Source of the DNA: Maribacter orientalis
Lineage (GTDB): Bacteria; Bacteroidota; Bacteroidia; Flavobacteriales; Flavobacteriaceae
Assembly: GCF_900109345.1 (NCBI RefSeq)
Contig: NZ_FNZN01000013.1
Location: forward strand, 1 to 64,000
Length of the DNA stretch: 64,000 nt
Reading direction: 5' to 3'
Part shown: in pieces, positions 55,575 through 64,000 of the stretch
Position numbering within the stretch: position 1 is the first letter of the stretch
Layout of the letters: each line of letters starts with the position of its first letter
Notes under the pieces: model-generated
Database searches by the model: none
What the model was told of the DNA's origin: nothing
The model's input: the letters and a program-made list of their open reading frames with translations, nothing else
Program-made: the position numbers and the translations under genes

Positions 55575-56603
55575 TTATTCTGTACTGCTCTTACTGTAAT
55601 TACGCCATTTCTCTATTGCATTTGTCATATCTTCTGGCACGACTGAATCAAAACTCATGTGCTCTCCTGTAACAGGATGTATAAAACCCAAGGTTTTAGC
55701 ATGCAAGGCCTGTCTTGGCAATAATTTAAATGTATTATCTACAAATTGCTTGTACTTCGTAAACGTAGTACCCTTTAAGATTCGATTACCACCATATCGT
55801 TCGTCATTAAACAATGTGTGACCAATATATTTCATATGTACACGAATTTGATGTGTTCTACCTGTTTCTAATTTACAAGAAACTAAGGTTACATACCCCA
55901 ATCGTTCAAGTACTTTAAAATGTGTAACTGCTTCCTTTCCTTCTTCACCTTCGGGAAAAACATGCATTTGCAATCGATTCTTAGGATTTCGACCTACATG
56001 ACCAACAACAGTACCTTCATCTTCCTCAATATTACCCCAAACCAAAGCGATATATTCACGTTCAGATGTCTTGTCAAAAAATTGTTTTGCCAAATGGGTC
56101 ATGGCTGCTTCAGTCTTGGCTACTACCAATAACCCAGAAGTATCCTTATCTATTCTGTGAACCAAACCAGGTCTTTCATTACTATTTGCCGGTAAATTAT
56201 CTGAATGAAAAATAAGCGCATTTATCAAGGTGCCAGAATAGTTACCATGACCTGGGTGAACTACCATACCTGCTGGCTTATTGACAACTAATAACACATC
56301 GTCCTCATAGATAATATCTAATGGAATATCTTCGGGAACCAACAAAAATTCATGTGGCGGGTGCTCAAACAATACCTTTACCTCATCACCTGCCTTAACC
56401 TTATAATTCGATTTTACAATTTCGTCATTAACCCAAACATGGCCGTCTTTAGCAGATTGTTGAATTTTGTTTCTGGTAGCATTTTCAATGAAATTCATTA
56501 AAAATTTATCTACTCTTAAAGGTTCTTGTCCTTTAGATGCTACAAAGCGGTAATGTTCAAAAAGTTCACCATCTTCATTCTCTGGTTGCTCTATATTCTC
56601 CAT
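55575..56603 (-). CDS. RluA family 23S rRNA pseudouridine synthase
   Basis: The protein has 342 residues with an N-terminal S4 RNA-binding domain (about 28-90, RVDKFLMNFIENATRNKIQQ) and a catalytic domain with GLVHRIDKDTSGLLVVAKT, whose Asp (about 149) is the nucleophile, and LETGRTHQIRVHM. Size and S4 domain fit RluD-type enzymes that modify helix 69, but RluC-type cannot be excluded. Its ATG abuts the PASTA gene stop (no gap), so the two are coupled. Confidence 0.93.
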   Translation of the reverse strand: MENIEQPENEDGELFEHYRFVASKGQEPLRVDKFLMNFIENATRNKIQQSAKDGHVWVNDEIVKSNYKVKAGDEVKVLFEHPPHEFLLVPEDIPLDIIYEDDVLLVVNKPAGMVVHPGHGNYSGTLINALIFHSDNLPANSNERPGLVHRIDKDTSGLLVVAKTEAAMTHLAKQFFDKTSEREYIALVWGNIEEDEGTVVGHVGRNPKNRLQMHVFPEGEEGKEAVTHFKVLERLGYVTLVSCKLETGRTHQIRVHMKYIGHTLFNDERYGGNRILKGTTFTKYKQFVDNTFKLLPRQALHAKTLGFIHPVTGEHMSFDSVVPEDMTNAIEKWRNYSKSSTE

Positions 56604-57194
56604 TTATTGTTCTGATTCAGCTTTTATGATGGCACGTTCAGTTATGGCACCATTACCACAAATCAATTCTATCTTTGATGTTTTAGGTAGTTTATCTCCC
56701 GGCTTTATATACTTTCCTTTAAATTTTAATTGATACACCATGTCTTTTCCCAATTCGTCTACGTAGGTTACACGTTCCACATCTAAACCTACCGCTTTCA
56801 ACATTGAAGAAGCATTACGTTTAGTGACTTGAATTATTTTTGGCACGGTTACTTTTTTATATCCTGAAGGATTGACCGTTAAATATATTTTTCTATTTGT
56901 CTTTACTTTAGCTCCGGCTTCAGGATCTTGAGTTATAATAGAAAATCTTGGGTAATCTGGATTATAATTTGCAGAATCTAATACTTCATACCTAAGCCCT
57001 GCTTCTTCTATTGATTTTCGCATTTCCATCACCGACTTTTTAGAAAAGTCTGGCACTTCAACAAATTCACCATGATTTGTAGTGCTGTTAAGATATCTCA
57101 ACACAAGAAAAACCGTTACTACCAAGACCAACAACGCAAGACCTAATTGAATTAAAAATGTCTTACTTTTTAAAAAATTAAAAAAATTCCTCAT
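56604..57194 (-). CDS. PASTA-domain membrane protein
   Basis: The protein has 196 residues from the ATG at 57192-57194 (MRNFFNFLKSKTFLIQLG), chosen because it fits the family; an ATG 15 codons earlier adds a hydrophobic piece without support. One membrane helix (about 14-34) is followed by three PASTA-like repeats (VEVPDFSKKSVMEMRKSIEE; VTVPKIIQVTKRNASSMLKA; YIKPGDKLPKTSKIELICG). PASTA domains bind peptidoglycan fragments in kinases and PBPs, but no kinase or transpeptidase domain is attached. It lies divergently beside ddl and in an operon with the pseudouridine synthase, an arrangement I know from other flavobacteria. Confidence 0.88.
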   Translation of the reverse strand: MRNFFNFLKSKTFLIQLGLALLVLVVTVFLVLRYLNSTTNHGEFVEVPDFSKKSVMEMRKSIEEAGLRYEVLDSANYNPDYPRFSIITQDPEAGAKVKTNRKIYLTVNPSGYKKVTVPKIIQVTKRNASSMLKAVGLDVERVTYVDELGKDMVYQLKFKGKYIKPGDKLPKTSKIELICGNGAITERAIIKAESEQ

Positions 57195-57367
57195 ACTTAT
57201 TATTTGACCCAACAAATATAGTAAATGCCCTCTTACCATTTAACTGCTTCGCTCTATAGTTATATCAATACCAAAATCTCTAATGTTTATATTAATGCAC
57301 TTGGTTTTCTTTTTTATTTTATGTCAATACTTCATCTTTGTTCTAACTTTTGATTTAGACCTTACAA

Positions 57368-58342
57368 ATGAAAAAAAATATTGCAATTATAATGGGCGGT
57401 TATTCTAGTGAATATAAAATATCACTTAAAAGTGGTAACGTGGTCTATAATTATTTGAATAAAGACAAATTCAACCTTTTTAGAATTCATATTTTCAAAA
57501 ACAAATGGGTTTATGTAGATGATTCTGACAAGGAGGTTATGATTGACCGTAATGATTTTTCTATTCCCTTGAATGGAACCTCAATAAAATTCGATTGCGT
57601 TTTTAATGCAATACATGGTTCGCCTGGTGAGGACGGACTCATGCAAGCTTATTTTGAATTATTAGGACTTAAGCACACCTCTTGTAACTTTTATCAAGCT
57701 GCTTTGACTTTCAATAAAAGAGACTTATTAAGTGTTCTAAAACCTTATGGTATTAAATCGGCACCTTCATATTATTTAAATATGGGCGATGATATTAATG
57801 AGACTGATATTATAAATACCGTAAAACTACCTTGTTTTGTGAAAGCAAATAAATCTGGTAGCAGCTATGGTATCACTAAAGTGTATAAAGTAGAAGAATT
57901 AAAGAATGCAATAGAAACGGCTTACAAAGAAGATGATGAAATAATAATAGAAGGTTTTCTTGAAGGAATAGAAGTTTCTGTAGGTGTTCTAAAATTGAAA
58001 GGAGAGACAACTGTTTTACCTATTACAGAAATCGTCACCGAAAATGATTTCTTTGATTACGAAGCTAAATATGAAGGCAAGTCAGAAGAAATTACACCAG
58101 CTAGAATTAATAAAGTGCAGCTAGAAAAAGTAACTTCCGTAGTTAAAAAAATATATGACGTTCTTAAGATGACCGGTTTTTCTAGAAGTGAATTCATATT
58201 TATAGGAGACGAACCTTTTTTACTGGAAATGAATACCACACCCGGCTTAACAACAGCAAGTATATTACCGCAACAAGCTAAAGCAGCTGGTATTGAATTA
58301 GGGATGCTATTTGAACACGCCATAATAGAGGCATTGTCTTAA
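57368..58342 (+). CDS. ddl: D-alanine--D-alanine ligase
   Basis: This 324-residue ATP-grasp enzyme of peptidoglycan synthesis starts MKKNIAIIMGGYSSEYKISL. CVFNAIHGSPGEDGLMQAYFELLGL matches the family's FPxLHGxxGEDG, and the ATP-grasp core and metal loop EFIFIGDEPFLLEMNTTPGLT are complete. It makes D-Ala-D-Ala. It is followed after 31 bases by coaD. Confidence 0.97.
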   Translation: MKKNIAIIMGGYSSEYKISLKSGNVVYNYLNKDKFNLFRIHIFKNKWVYVDDSDKEVMIDRNDFSIPLNGTSIKFDCVFNAIHGSPGEDGLMQAYFELLGLKHTSCNFYQAALTFNKRDLLSVLKPYGIKSAPSYYLNMGDDINETDIINTVKLPCFVKANKSGSSYGITKVYKVEELKNAIETAYKEDDEIIIEGFLEGIEVSVGVLKLKGETTVLPITEIVTENDFFDYEAKYEGKSEEITPARINKVQLEKVTSVVKKIYDVLKMTGFSRSEFIFIGDEPFLLEMNTTPGLTTASILPQQAKAAGIELGMLFEHAIIEALS

Positions 58343-58373
58343 AATACCTATATTTAAAAAGTAAAACCTATCT

Positions 58374-58826
58374 ATGAGACGCGCAATTTTCCCCGGTTCT
58401 TTCGACCCTTTAACATTAGGCCATCATGATATTATTATGAGAGGCATAACTCTATTTGACGAAATAATTATTGCTATTGGAAAAAATGCCGATAAGAAAT
58501 ATATGTTCAGTTTAGAAAAACGTATGCAATTTATTGAAGAGGCATTTAAAGATGTTCCTTCTATTAAAGTGAAAACATACCAAGGTTTAACGGTAGATTT
58601 TTGTAAGAAAGAGGATGCAAATTTTATTTTGAGAGGTCTACGAAATCCTGCAGATTTTGAATTCGAAAAGGCAATTGCGCATACGAATAGAAAATTATCT
58701 GAGATAGAAACCGTATTTTTATTGACTTCATCTGGTAAATCATACATTAGTTCTTCTATTGTGAGAGATGTAATTCGCAACAACGGGGACTACACTGGCT
58801 TAGTGCCAAATTCTGTAAGAAAATAG
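58374..58826 (+). CDS. coaD: Phosphopantetheine adenylyltransferase
   Basis: This 150-residue nucleotidyltransferase performs the penultimate step of CoA synthesis. FPGSFDPLTLGHHDII holds the TxGH motif (14-17), ILRGLRNPADFEFE the substrate loop, and SYISSSIVRDV the ISSS-x-x-R motif. Length is normal. Same strand as ddl and probably co-transcribed. Confidence 0.97.
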   Translation: MRRAIFPGSFDPLTLGHHDIIMRGITLFDEIIIAIGKNADKKYMFSLEKRMQFIEEAFKDVPSIKVKTYQGLTVDFCKKEDANFILRGLRNPADFEFEKAIAHTNRKLSEIETVFLLTSSGKSYISSSIVRDVIRNNGDYTGLVPNSVRK

Positions 58827-58945
58827 TTTCCGAAAGGAATTTCATAATATAAAAGCACTCTTCAATAACAATTCTAGATAAAATCACAACAATTGAACAT
58901 GTTTAGTTAGAATAATCCTATGAATTAGGAAGAAAATTTTTTTTT

Positions 58946-59266
58946 ATGCTAAAATCAAAAAACAGTCCTTCATTTTCATTAGATTATATTCCTCAAATTC
59001 CTTCTTCTATTGCTATAGTTGACACCAATTTTAAATTAATAAGCAAATCTCCTAGATGGCAAGCTAATTTTAATCTAGACCTACAAGAAGTAGAAGGCAA
59101 AAATTTGATTGAATTATTTACTTCATAAGCTCAAGAGCAACAGACACGTTTAGCATATCGCTTTATAACCAAAAATGAAATCGAAGCTATGAATGGAAAA
59201 ATCACTATAGTGAGTTCATGTAATAAGGGTAGTAGTACATTTAAAATTCAATTGAATAAAAAATAG
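58946..59266 (+). pseudogene. Decayed PAS histidine kinase remnant
   Basis: The first 60 codons (58946-59128) encode a PAS start, IPSSIAIVDTNFKLISKSPR, and stop at TAA. The same frame continues for 45 more codons to TAG at 59264-59266 and encodes RFITKNEIEAMNGKITIVSS followed by KGSSTFKIQLNKK. That is the C-terminal end of a histidine-kinase ATPase domain and matches the intact kinase just downstream (YITKNQIDAMNGKVEVTSEV, KGTEFKIFF). The middle (further PAS, H box, N box) is missing. This looks like an internally deleted and stop-broken paralogue of the next gene. Confidence 0.85.
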
Positions 59267-59382
59267 TAAAACCTAACCAAAAAGTAGATTAAAATCAGTT
59301 TTACAACAATAATTTACCCATTCACAACAATTATACTACTAACCTACACTTTACTCTTATTATTGTAAGAAATTACATCGGT

Positions 59383-61236
59383 ATGCTAAAAATCCCCCAA
59401 ACATCAAATACCTCGTATATAATTAGTCAGTTGCCTACACCAACCGCTTTTATTGACACTGATTATAATATTCTTCTAACATCTAATAAATGGAAGAGCA
59501 TATTTAGTACTAATAACCAGAGTTATACATCACAAAGTTTATTTAAAGTTTTCCCACATCTAAGCCCTAAGTGGAAAATGGTACTACAAAATTGTTTTGA
59601 AGGAAACCCTCAACCTATGGGTATTCATAAAGCAAATAATATTAATGAAGAAGAATTATGGTTCGAGTGGTCAAATGCTCCTTGGTATGACTCTGATGAA
59701 AATATTATTGGCGCCATTATTCAACTAAATGATATTACCGATTCCATCAACAACGAATTGGAATTAAGAAAGAAAGACCTACTGCTACAGCAACAGGCTG
59801 AGATAACCAAAATTGGACGATGGGAATATGATTTAAAAGATAATAACCTTACTTGGTGCACAACTACCAAGGCTATACATGAGGTTCCGCCGCATTTTAT
59901 ACCTAACATTGAAAACGCACTATTCTATTATAAAGAAGGTCATAGCAGAAACGCAATCTCTATGGCTCTTTTTGAGGCTCAGGATAATGGTAAAGCGTGG
60001 AGTAACTTAAAATTACAAATCACAACAGCAAATGGAAACGAAAAATGGGTTATGTCTAGTGGCAAACCAGTTTATAGTAAAGGTGATTTGGTTGGCTTAG
60101 TGGGTACATTTCAAGATATTCATGACCAAGTTGAAGCTGACATTAAATCTTTGAATAACGAAAAGTTATTGAGAACCTTAATCGACAACTTACCTGTCAA
60201 TGTTTATATAAAGGATACCGAATCTAGAAAAATTTTAGTCAATAAAGCTGAATGTGAATTTTTAGGAGTTGATAATCCTGAAGATATACTAGGGAAAAGT
60301 GATTTTGAACTATATCCAGAAGAATCAGCAATCAAGTCAAGAGAGGAAGATTTAATGGTTATGAACACCTTAAAACCTGTTCTTTCTAAAGAAACGATAA
60401 ACATAAAATTAGATGGTAAGGAAACATCATTTCTTAGCTCAAAAATACCATTACTCAACGATAAAGGAATAGCTTATGGCCTTGTAGGTATTAGCTTAGA
60501 TATATCTAAATTAAAAGAGAAAGAGTCTGAGTTAAGAAATATAATTAATATAGCATCTATTCAGAATAAAAAGCTTCTGAATTTTGCTCACATTGTATCG
60601 CATAACTTACGATCTCATTCAGCCAATTTTTCAATGTTGTTAAACTTTTTAGAAAGTGAACATGATGACGAGGAAAAGGTTCGAATAATAGGAATGCTTA
60701 GTGAAGCTTCTAATAATCTATTGGATACACTTGACAATCTAAATGATGTTATTTCTATTAACACTCATACCAATATAGAGAAACAAAAAATCAACCTATG
60801 TGACAAAGTGATAAATGTAAATCAAAATCTGATTTCTTATCTTTTCAATAATAATGCATCAATAAAAAATAATATTCCTTCTAATTTTATCGTAAAGTCT
60901 GTACCTTCTTATTTAGATAATATTTTAACTAATTTTATAACAAATTCTGTTAAATATAAGGATCCCAGTAGAAAACCACTTATAACCTTAAGTGCTATTA
61001 AAAAGAACAACTACTCTATTTTGACAATTGCAGATAATGGTTTAGGTATAGACCTTGAAAAGCATGGTAAAAAATTATTTGGCATGTACAAAACTTTTCA
61101 CGAACATAAAGATGCTAAAGGTATTGGACTTTACATTACCAAAAACCAAATTGATGCCATGAACGGTAAAGTAGAAGTAACCAGTGAAGTAGGTAAAGGA
61201 ACAGAATTTAAAATATTCTTTAATGACAAAGATTAG
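59383..61236 (+). CDS. PAS-domain sensor histidine kinase
   Basis: The protein has 617 residues and no membrane segments, so it is a cytoplasmic sensor. Three PAS-type domains are seen: about 8-115, 120-250 (with WEYDLKDNNLTW and a PAC tail GLVGTFQDIHD) and 260-380 (LIDNLPVNVYIKDTESRKI). The kinase core has H407 in AHIVSHNLRSH, an N box ILTNFITNSVKYKD, G1 IADNGLGIDL and G2 AKGIGLYITKNQID. The HNLRSH form is common in Bacteroidota kinases. Its 3' end overlaps the receiver gene by 14 bases, so the two form a pair. Confidence 0.93.
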   Translation: MLKIPQTSNTSYIISQLPTPTAFIDTDYNILLTSNKWKSIFSTNNQSYTSQSLFKVFPHLSPKWKMVLQNCFEGNPQPMGIHKANNINEEELWFEWSNAPWYDSDENIIGAIIQLNDITDSINNELELRKKDLLLQQQAEITKIGRWEYDLKDNNLTWCTTTKAIHEVPPHFIPNIENALFYYKEGHSRNAISMALFEAQDNGKAWSNLKLQITTANGNEKWVMSSGKPVYSKGDLVGLVGTFQDIHDQVEADIKSLNNEKLLRTLIDNLPVNVYIKDTESRKILVNKAECEFLGVDNPEDILGKSDFELYPEESAIKSREEDLMVMNTLKPVLSKETINIKLDGKETSFLSSKIPLLNDKGIAYGLVGISLDISKLKEKESELRNIINIASIQNKKLLNFAHIVSHNLRSHSANFSMLLNFLESEHDDEEKVRIIGMLSEASNNLLDTLDNLNDVISINTHTNIEKQKINLCDKVINVNQNLISYLFNNNASIKNNIPSNFIVKSVPSYLDNILTNFITNSVKYKDPSRKPLITLSAIKKNNYSILTIADNGLGIDLEKHGKKLFGMYKTFHEHKDAKGIGLYITKNQIDAMNGKVEVTSEVGKGTEFKIFFNDKD

Positions 61237-61627
61237 TGATATCACTATAATCGACGATGACGCAATAATGGTTTTTGGTTTACGTAAATTAATTTCTTGT
61301 ACTGTAGATTGTAACTCAATAATATCTTATGGTAATGGATTATTAGCCTATGATGGAATTAAGAAAAAGTTAGAACAAAAAGCGCCAATTCCACAAATTA
61401 TCTTTTTAGACATTAACATGCCTATTATGGATGGCTGGGAATTCTTGGAAGCATTTATAAAGCTTCCTATTTCTGACAAAATAAGAATCAATATTGTCAC
61501 ATCTTCAATCGATCCTTTTGACAAACAGCAATGGGAATTTTATAAAAATAAAAGTCACCATTTAATTACATTCAATCAAAAGCCAATTGATAGGAATACA
61601 ATTGAAGAAATCACCAAAATTCTATAA
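61223..61627 (+). CDS. Single-domain response regulator
   Basis: This 134-residue receiver domain has no output domain. Acidic pocket D11-D13, phospho-acceptor D63 in FLDINMPIMDGWEF, T93/S94 region in IVTSSIDP and K120 in FNQKPID are all present. It overlaps the kinase gene, so it should take phosphate from it. Signalling then passes to an unknown partner protein, as for CheY-like regulators. Confidence 0.93.
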   Translation: MTKISDITIIDDDAIMVFGLRKLISCTVDCNSIISYGNGLLAYDGIKKKLEQKAPIPQIIFLDINMPIMDGWEFLEAFIKLPISDKIRINIVTSSIDPFDKQQWEFYKNKSHHLITFNQKPIDRNTIEEITKIL

Positions 61628-61693
61628 GCAATAAAGTATTGATTATTTTAGCTGAACTAATTAAGACTTAACTCTTAAAATACTTGTTCGGTA

Positions 61694-63442
61694 ATGAGAA
61701 TAATACAACTATCTCTGCTTTTGGTTTTATTGATTTCTTGCAAGAAAAAAATAAATCAAACGAAAGCTGATTTTCCTACACCTTTCGAAATTTCGAATAA
61801 GACTGAAACTGCTACCTATGAACAGGTGGTTGAATTCTACCTAGAGTTATCCAAAGAATTTTCTAGCATAAATCTGCAAACCATTGGTACAACTGATAGT
61901 GGCAAACCATTGCATTTAGTAACCTTTAGCGCACAAGGTGATTTTGATTTTAAAAAATTAAGCGAAGACCATACCTTAATCCTTATTAATAATGGTATAC
62001 ACCCTGGTGAGAGTGACGGCATTGATGCTACGATGTTATTGTTTCGAGACTTAGCAACCAAAAAAATTAAAACACCCACGCATACTATAATTTCTACCAT
62101 ACCAATTTATAATATTGGTGGGTCATTAAATCGAAACAGTACTTCAAGGGCAAATCAAAATGGACCAAAAGAATATGGGTTTAGAGGTAATGCCAAAAAT
62201 TATGACCTCAATAGAGATTTTATTAAAACAGATACGAAAAACGCTGAAACGTTTGCTCAAATATTCCATCTTGTTAATCCAGATGTTTTTATTGATAATC
62301 ACGTAAGCAACGGTGCAGATTATCAATATACACTGACCCACTTATTTACACAACATAATAAGCTTGGCGGAAAATTAGGAGAATATGTTCATAACAGATT
62401 AATGCCACAACTAAAAGATTCACTTTTAAAATCTGACTGGGAAATTACACCCTATGTAAATGTTTTCAATAAACCACCAGAATTAGGGTTTCAACAATTC
62501 ATGGACCACCCAAGATACTCTAGTGGTTATACCACGTTATGGAACACTTTGGGAATGATGGTAGAAACCCATATGTTAAAGCCATACAATAAACGTGTAG
62601 AAGGTACTTATGAACTAATGCTTAAAATGATTTCCATTTCTGAAAAAGATGGCAGCGAAATCAGGTCTTTGCGAGATAATTCGCCAAACTCATTCAAGGT
62701 TGATGATTACTATCCAATCGCATGGCAGCTAGACACAACGAAAGTATCGAAAATTGTTTTTAAAGGATACAAAGCAGATACCATAATAAGTAAGGTAACC
62801 GGATTACCAAGATTGAAGTTCAATCGTGATATGCCTATTGAAAATGAAGTAGAATACCAAGATTATTTTAAAGCATCTGATTCGGTCAAAATCCCAAAAG
62901 CTTATGTTATTGGTAAACAGTGGCAGAATGTTATTAAGAGATTAGATTTAAACCACATAACGTATTCAACAATCAAAAATGACACTATCATTAAGGTTGA
63001 AACATATAGAATAGCCGATTATAAAACGGTTTCGGCACCTTACGAAGGTCATTACCTACATTATAACACTACTATCAGTTCAATTGAAACCAGTGTAAGT
63101 TTTCATTCTGGGGATCTAGTGATACCGACAAACCAACCAGGAGTTAGATATATTTTAGAAACATTAGAGCCAGCAGCTGCAGATTCATTTTTTAATTGGA
63201 ATTTCTTCGATACTATTCTTCAGCAAAAAGAAGGTTTTTCTCCTTATGTATTTGAAGACACTGCACTTTTAATGCTAGAAAACGATTCTGTTCTAAACAA
63301 TACGTTTTTAAACAAAAAGAAACTAGATGCGAATTTCAACTCTAACTGGTATCTGCAGTTAGATTGGTTGTTTAAACAAAGTAATCTCTACGAGAAAGCC
63401 CATTTGCAGTACCCTATTTATAGGATTATCAATTCAAATTAA
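61694..63442 (+). CDS. M14 family zinc carboxypeptidase, lipoprotein
   Basis: The protein has 582 residues with a lipoprotein signal MRIIQLSLLLVLLISC (Cys16) followed by basic residues. The M14 zinc triad begins with H103 and E106 in INNGIHPGESDGID, with the third His in VFIDNHVSNGADYQY. The Arg/Asn substrate segment is LNRDF. The C-terminal 230 residues are beta-rich and of unknown role. It is likely to trim peptides at the outer membrane or periplasm. Its TAA overlaps the stop codon of the convergent NUDIX gene by three bases. Confidence 0.9.
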   Translation: MRIIQLSLLLVLLISCKKKINQTKADFPTPFEISNKTETATYEQVVEFYLELSKEFSSINLQTIGTTDSGKPLHLVTFSAQGDFDFKKLSEDHTLILINNGIHPGESDGIDATMLLFRDLATKKIKTPTHTIISTIPIYNIGGSLNRNSTSRANQNGPKEYGFRGNAKNYDLNRDFIKTDTKNAETFAQIFHLVNPDVFIDNHVSNGADYQYTLTHLFTQHNKLGGKLGEYVHNRLMPQLKDSLLKSDWEITPYVNVFNKPPELGFQQFMDHPRYSSGYTTLWNTLGMMVETHMLKPYNKRVEGTYELMLKMISISEKDGSEIRSLRDNSPNSFKVDDYYPIAWQLDTTKVSKIVFKGYKADTIISKVTGLPRLKFNRDMPIENEVEYQDYFKASDSVKIPKAYVIGKQWQNVIKRLDLNHITYSTIKNDTIIKVETYRIADYKTVSAPYEGHYLHYNTTISSIETSVSFHSGDLVIPTNQPGVRYILETLEPAAADSFFNWNFFDTILQQKEGFSPYVFEDTALLMLENDSVLNNTFLNKKKLDANFNSNWYLQLDWLFKQSNLYEKAHLQYPIYRIINSN

Positions 63443-64000
63443 TCGCCTTCAAACAAAATTTTAATATTTGCGTATGAATTTAAAAGTGCCTTTTGAATTT
63501 TAACCGGACCTTTCCATTTTACTTTAACGATTCCCTCCTTTTTCTCAGGCTTTAGTTTGCCTGTGTAATCGGTCTTCATCGCATACCAATGCACTTGTTT
63601 AAGTGTAATTACTCCGTTATTTTTAAAAATATGATACGTGGTGCGTAAAAAGTTTTCAATCTTGAGTCCTTTCACTCCTGTTTCTTCCTCTACCTCTCTA
63701 ATGGCGCAATCTTCTATTGACTCACCCTTATCCAATTTACCTTTTGGTAAGTCCCATTTATCATTTCTATAAATGAATAGCACTTTACCTTCATCGTTTG
63801 TAACTACACCACCTGCCGCAACTACTAATGGAATTTCTTTAGTGAACTTCTTTAAAATTTCTTCATGATTTGGGTGGTAGATGTATGCAGATTCTAGCTT
63901 TCCCTTCTTCAAAGACCTTATTGCCTCTTGTATAGAATCCTGATTTAGTAAAAAATACTCCCCATTTGCCGTTTCGGAGAGTTTATTTGTTAAAATCAAA
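63439..64000 (-). CDS. NUDIX hydrolase, 5' end cut by window
   Basis: At least 187 codons are visible. The frame stays open to the right edge, where a TTG occurs, but related flavobacterial proteins begin with about ten more residues, so the start is probably outside. The NUDIX box is intact: GKLDKGESIEDCAIREVEEETG, with AAGGVVTNDEGKVLFIYRNDKWDLPKG before it. These enzymes cleave nucleoside diphosphate derivatives. The N-terminal third is a separate small domain of unknown function. It is convergent with the M14 gene. Confidence 0.9.
   Translation of the reverse strand, partial: LILTNKLSETANGEYFLLNQDSIQEAIRSLKKGKLESAYIYHPNHEEILKKFTKEIPLVVAAGGVVTNDEGKVLFIYRNDKWDLPKGKLDKGESIEDCAIREVEEETGVKGLKIENFLRTTYHIFKNNGVITLKQVHWYAMKTDYTGKLKPEKKEGIVKVKWKGPVKIQKALLNSYANIKILFEGD

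Overview
The window looks like a chromosomal segment of a marine-type Flavobacteriaceae (Bacteroidota). The DNA is AT-rich. It encodes a PorP/SprF protein and a type B (CHU_C) C-terminal domain of the type IX secretion system (T9SS). Promoters follow the Bacteroidota TTTG / TAnnTTTG pattern. Shine-Dalgarno (SD) sequences are essentially absent except in front of rpsU, and the order of the rpo/ribosomal/tuf/tRNA block is the one usual for the phylum. Maribacter/Zobellia-like genera fit, but the genus cannot be fixed by eye.

Region 1-15.6 kb (all minus strand) is a surface-protein island. It holds a truncated 111-residue-repeat protein, a PA14 plus C-type lectin protein, a 1489-residue Calx-beta/CUB/beta-helix protein, and a SprB/SprF-like operon (1268-residue repeat adhesin with type B sorting domain, then PorP/SprF, then an OmpA/TPR/beta-propeller protein). 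The first two complete proteins share a 15-residue C-terminal tail that is not a canonical sorting domain.

Region 16-33 kb is core information processing: prfC (plus), then on the minus strand four tRNAs, tuf, tRNA-Trp, secE, nusG, rplKAJL, rpoBC and a DUF3467 gene, preceded by rpsU, a Xer recombinase and hpf. A terminator-like hairpin lies between rplL and rpoB. rpsU carries a perfect SD, which fits the known bS21 autoregulation model in this phylum.

Region 33-41.4 kb is mixed housekeeping: acyl-CoA dehydrogenase, HhH protein, AGCS symporter, K+ channel, PspC, DUF2851, rhodanese, and a MarR-nitroreductase-YceI operon with a palindromic operator on its promoter.

Region 41.4-48.2 kb is a full trpEGDCFBA operon. 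Its leader encodes an 18-residue peptide with three consecutive Trp codons, followed by mutually exclusive antiterminator and terminator hairpins: a classical ribosome-mediated attenuator. A small membrane protein gene follows trpA.

Region 48.4-64 kb holds an M20 peptidase, PEP carboxylase, a UDG-fold protein, a tiny bTHX ribosomal protein gene, a lipoprotein, yaaA, the PASTA/RluA versus ddl/coaD divergent pair, a decayed PAS histidine-kinase gene next to an intact paralogue with its response regulator, an M14 carboxypeptidase lipoprotein and a NUDIX gene cut by the window end. No prophage, insertion sequence or CRISPR array was seen.
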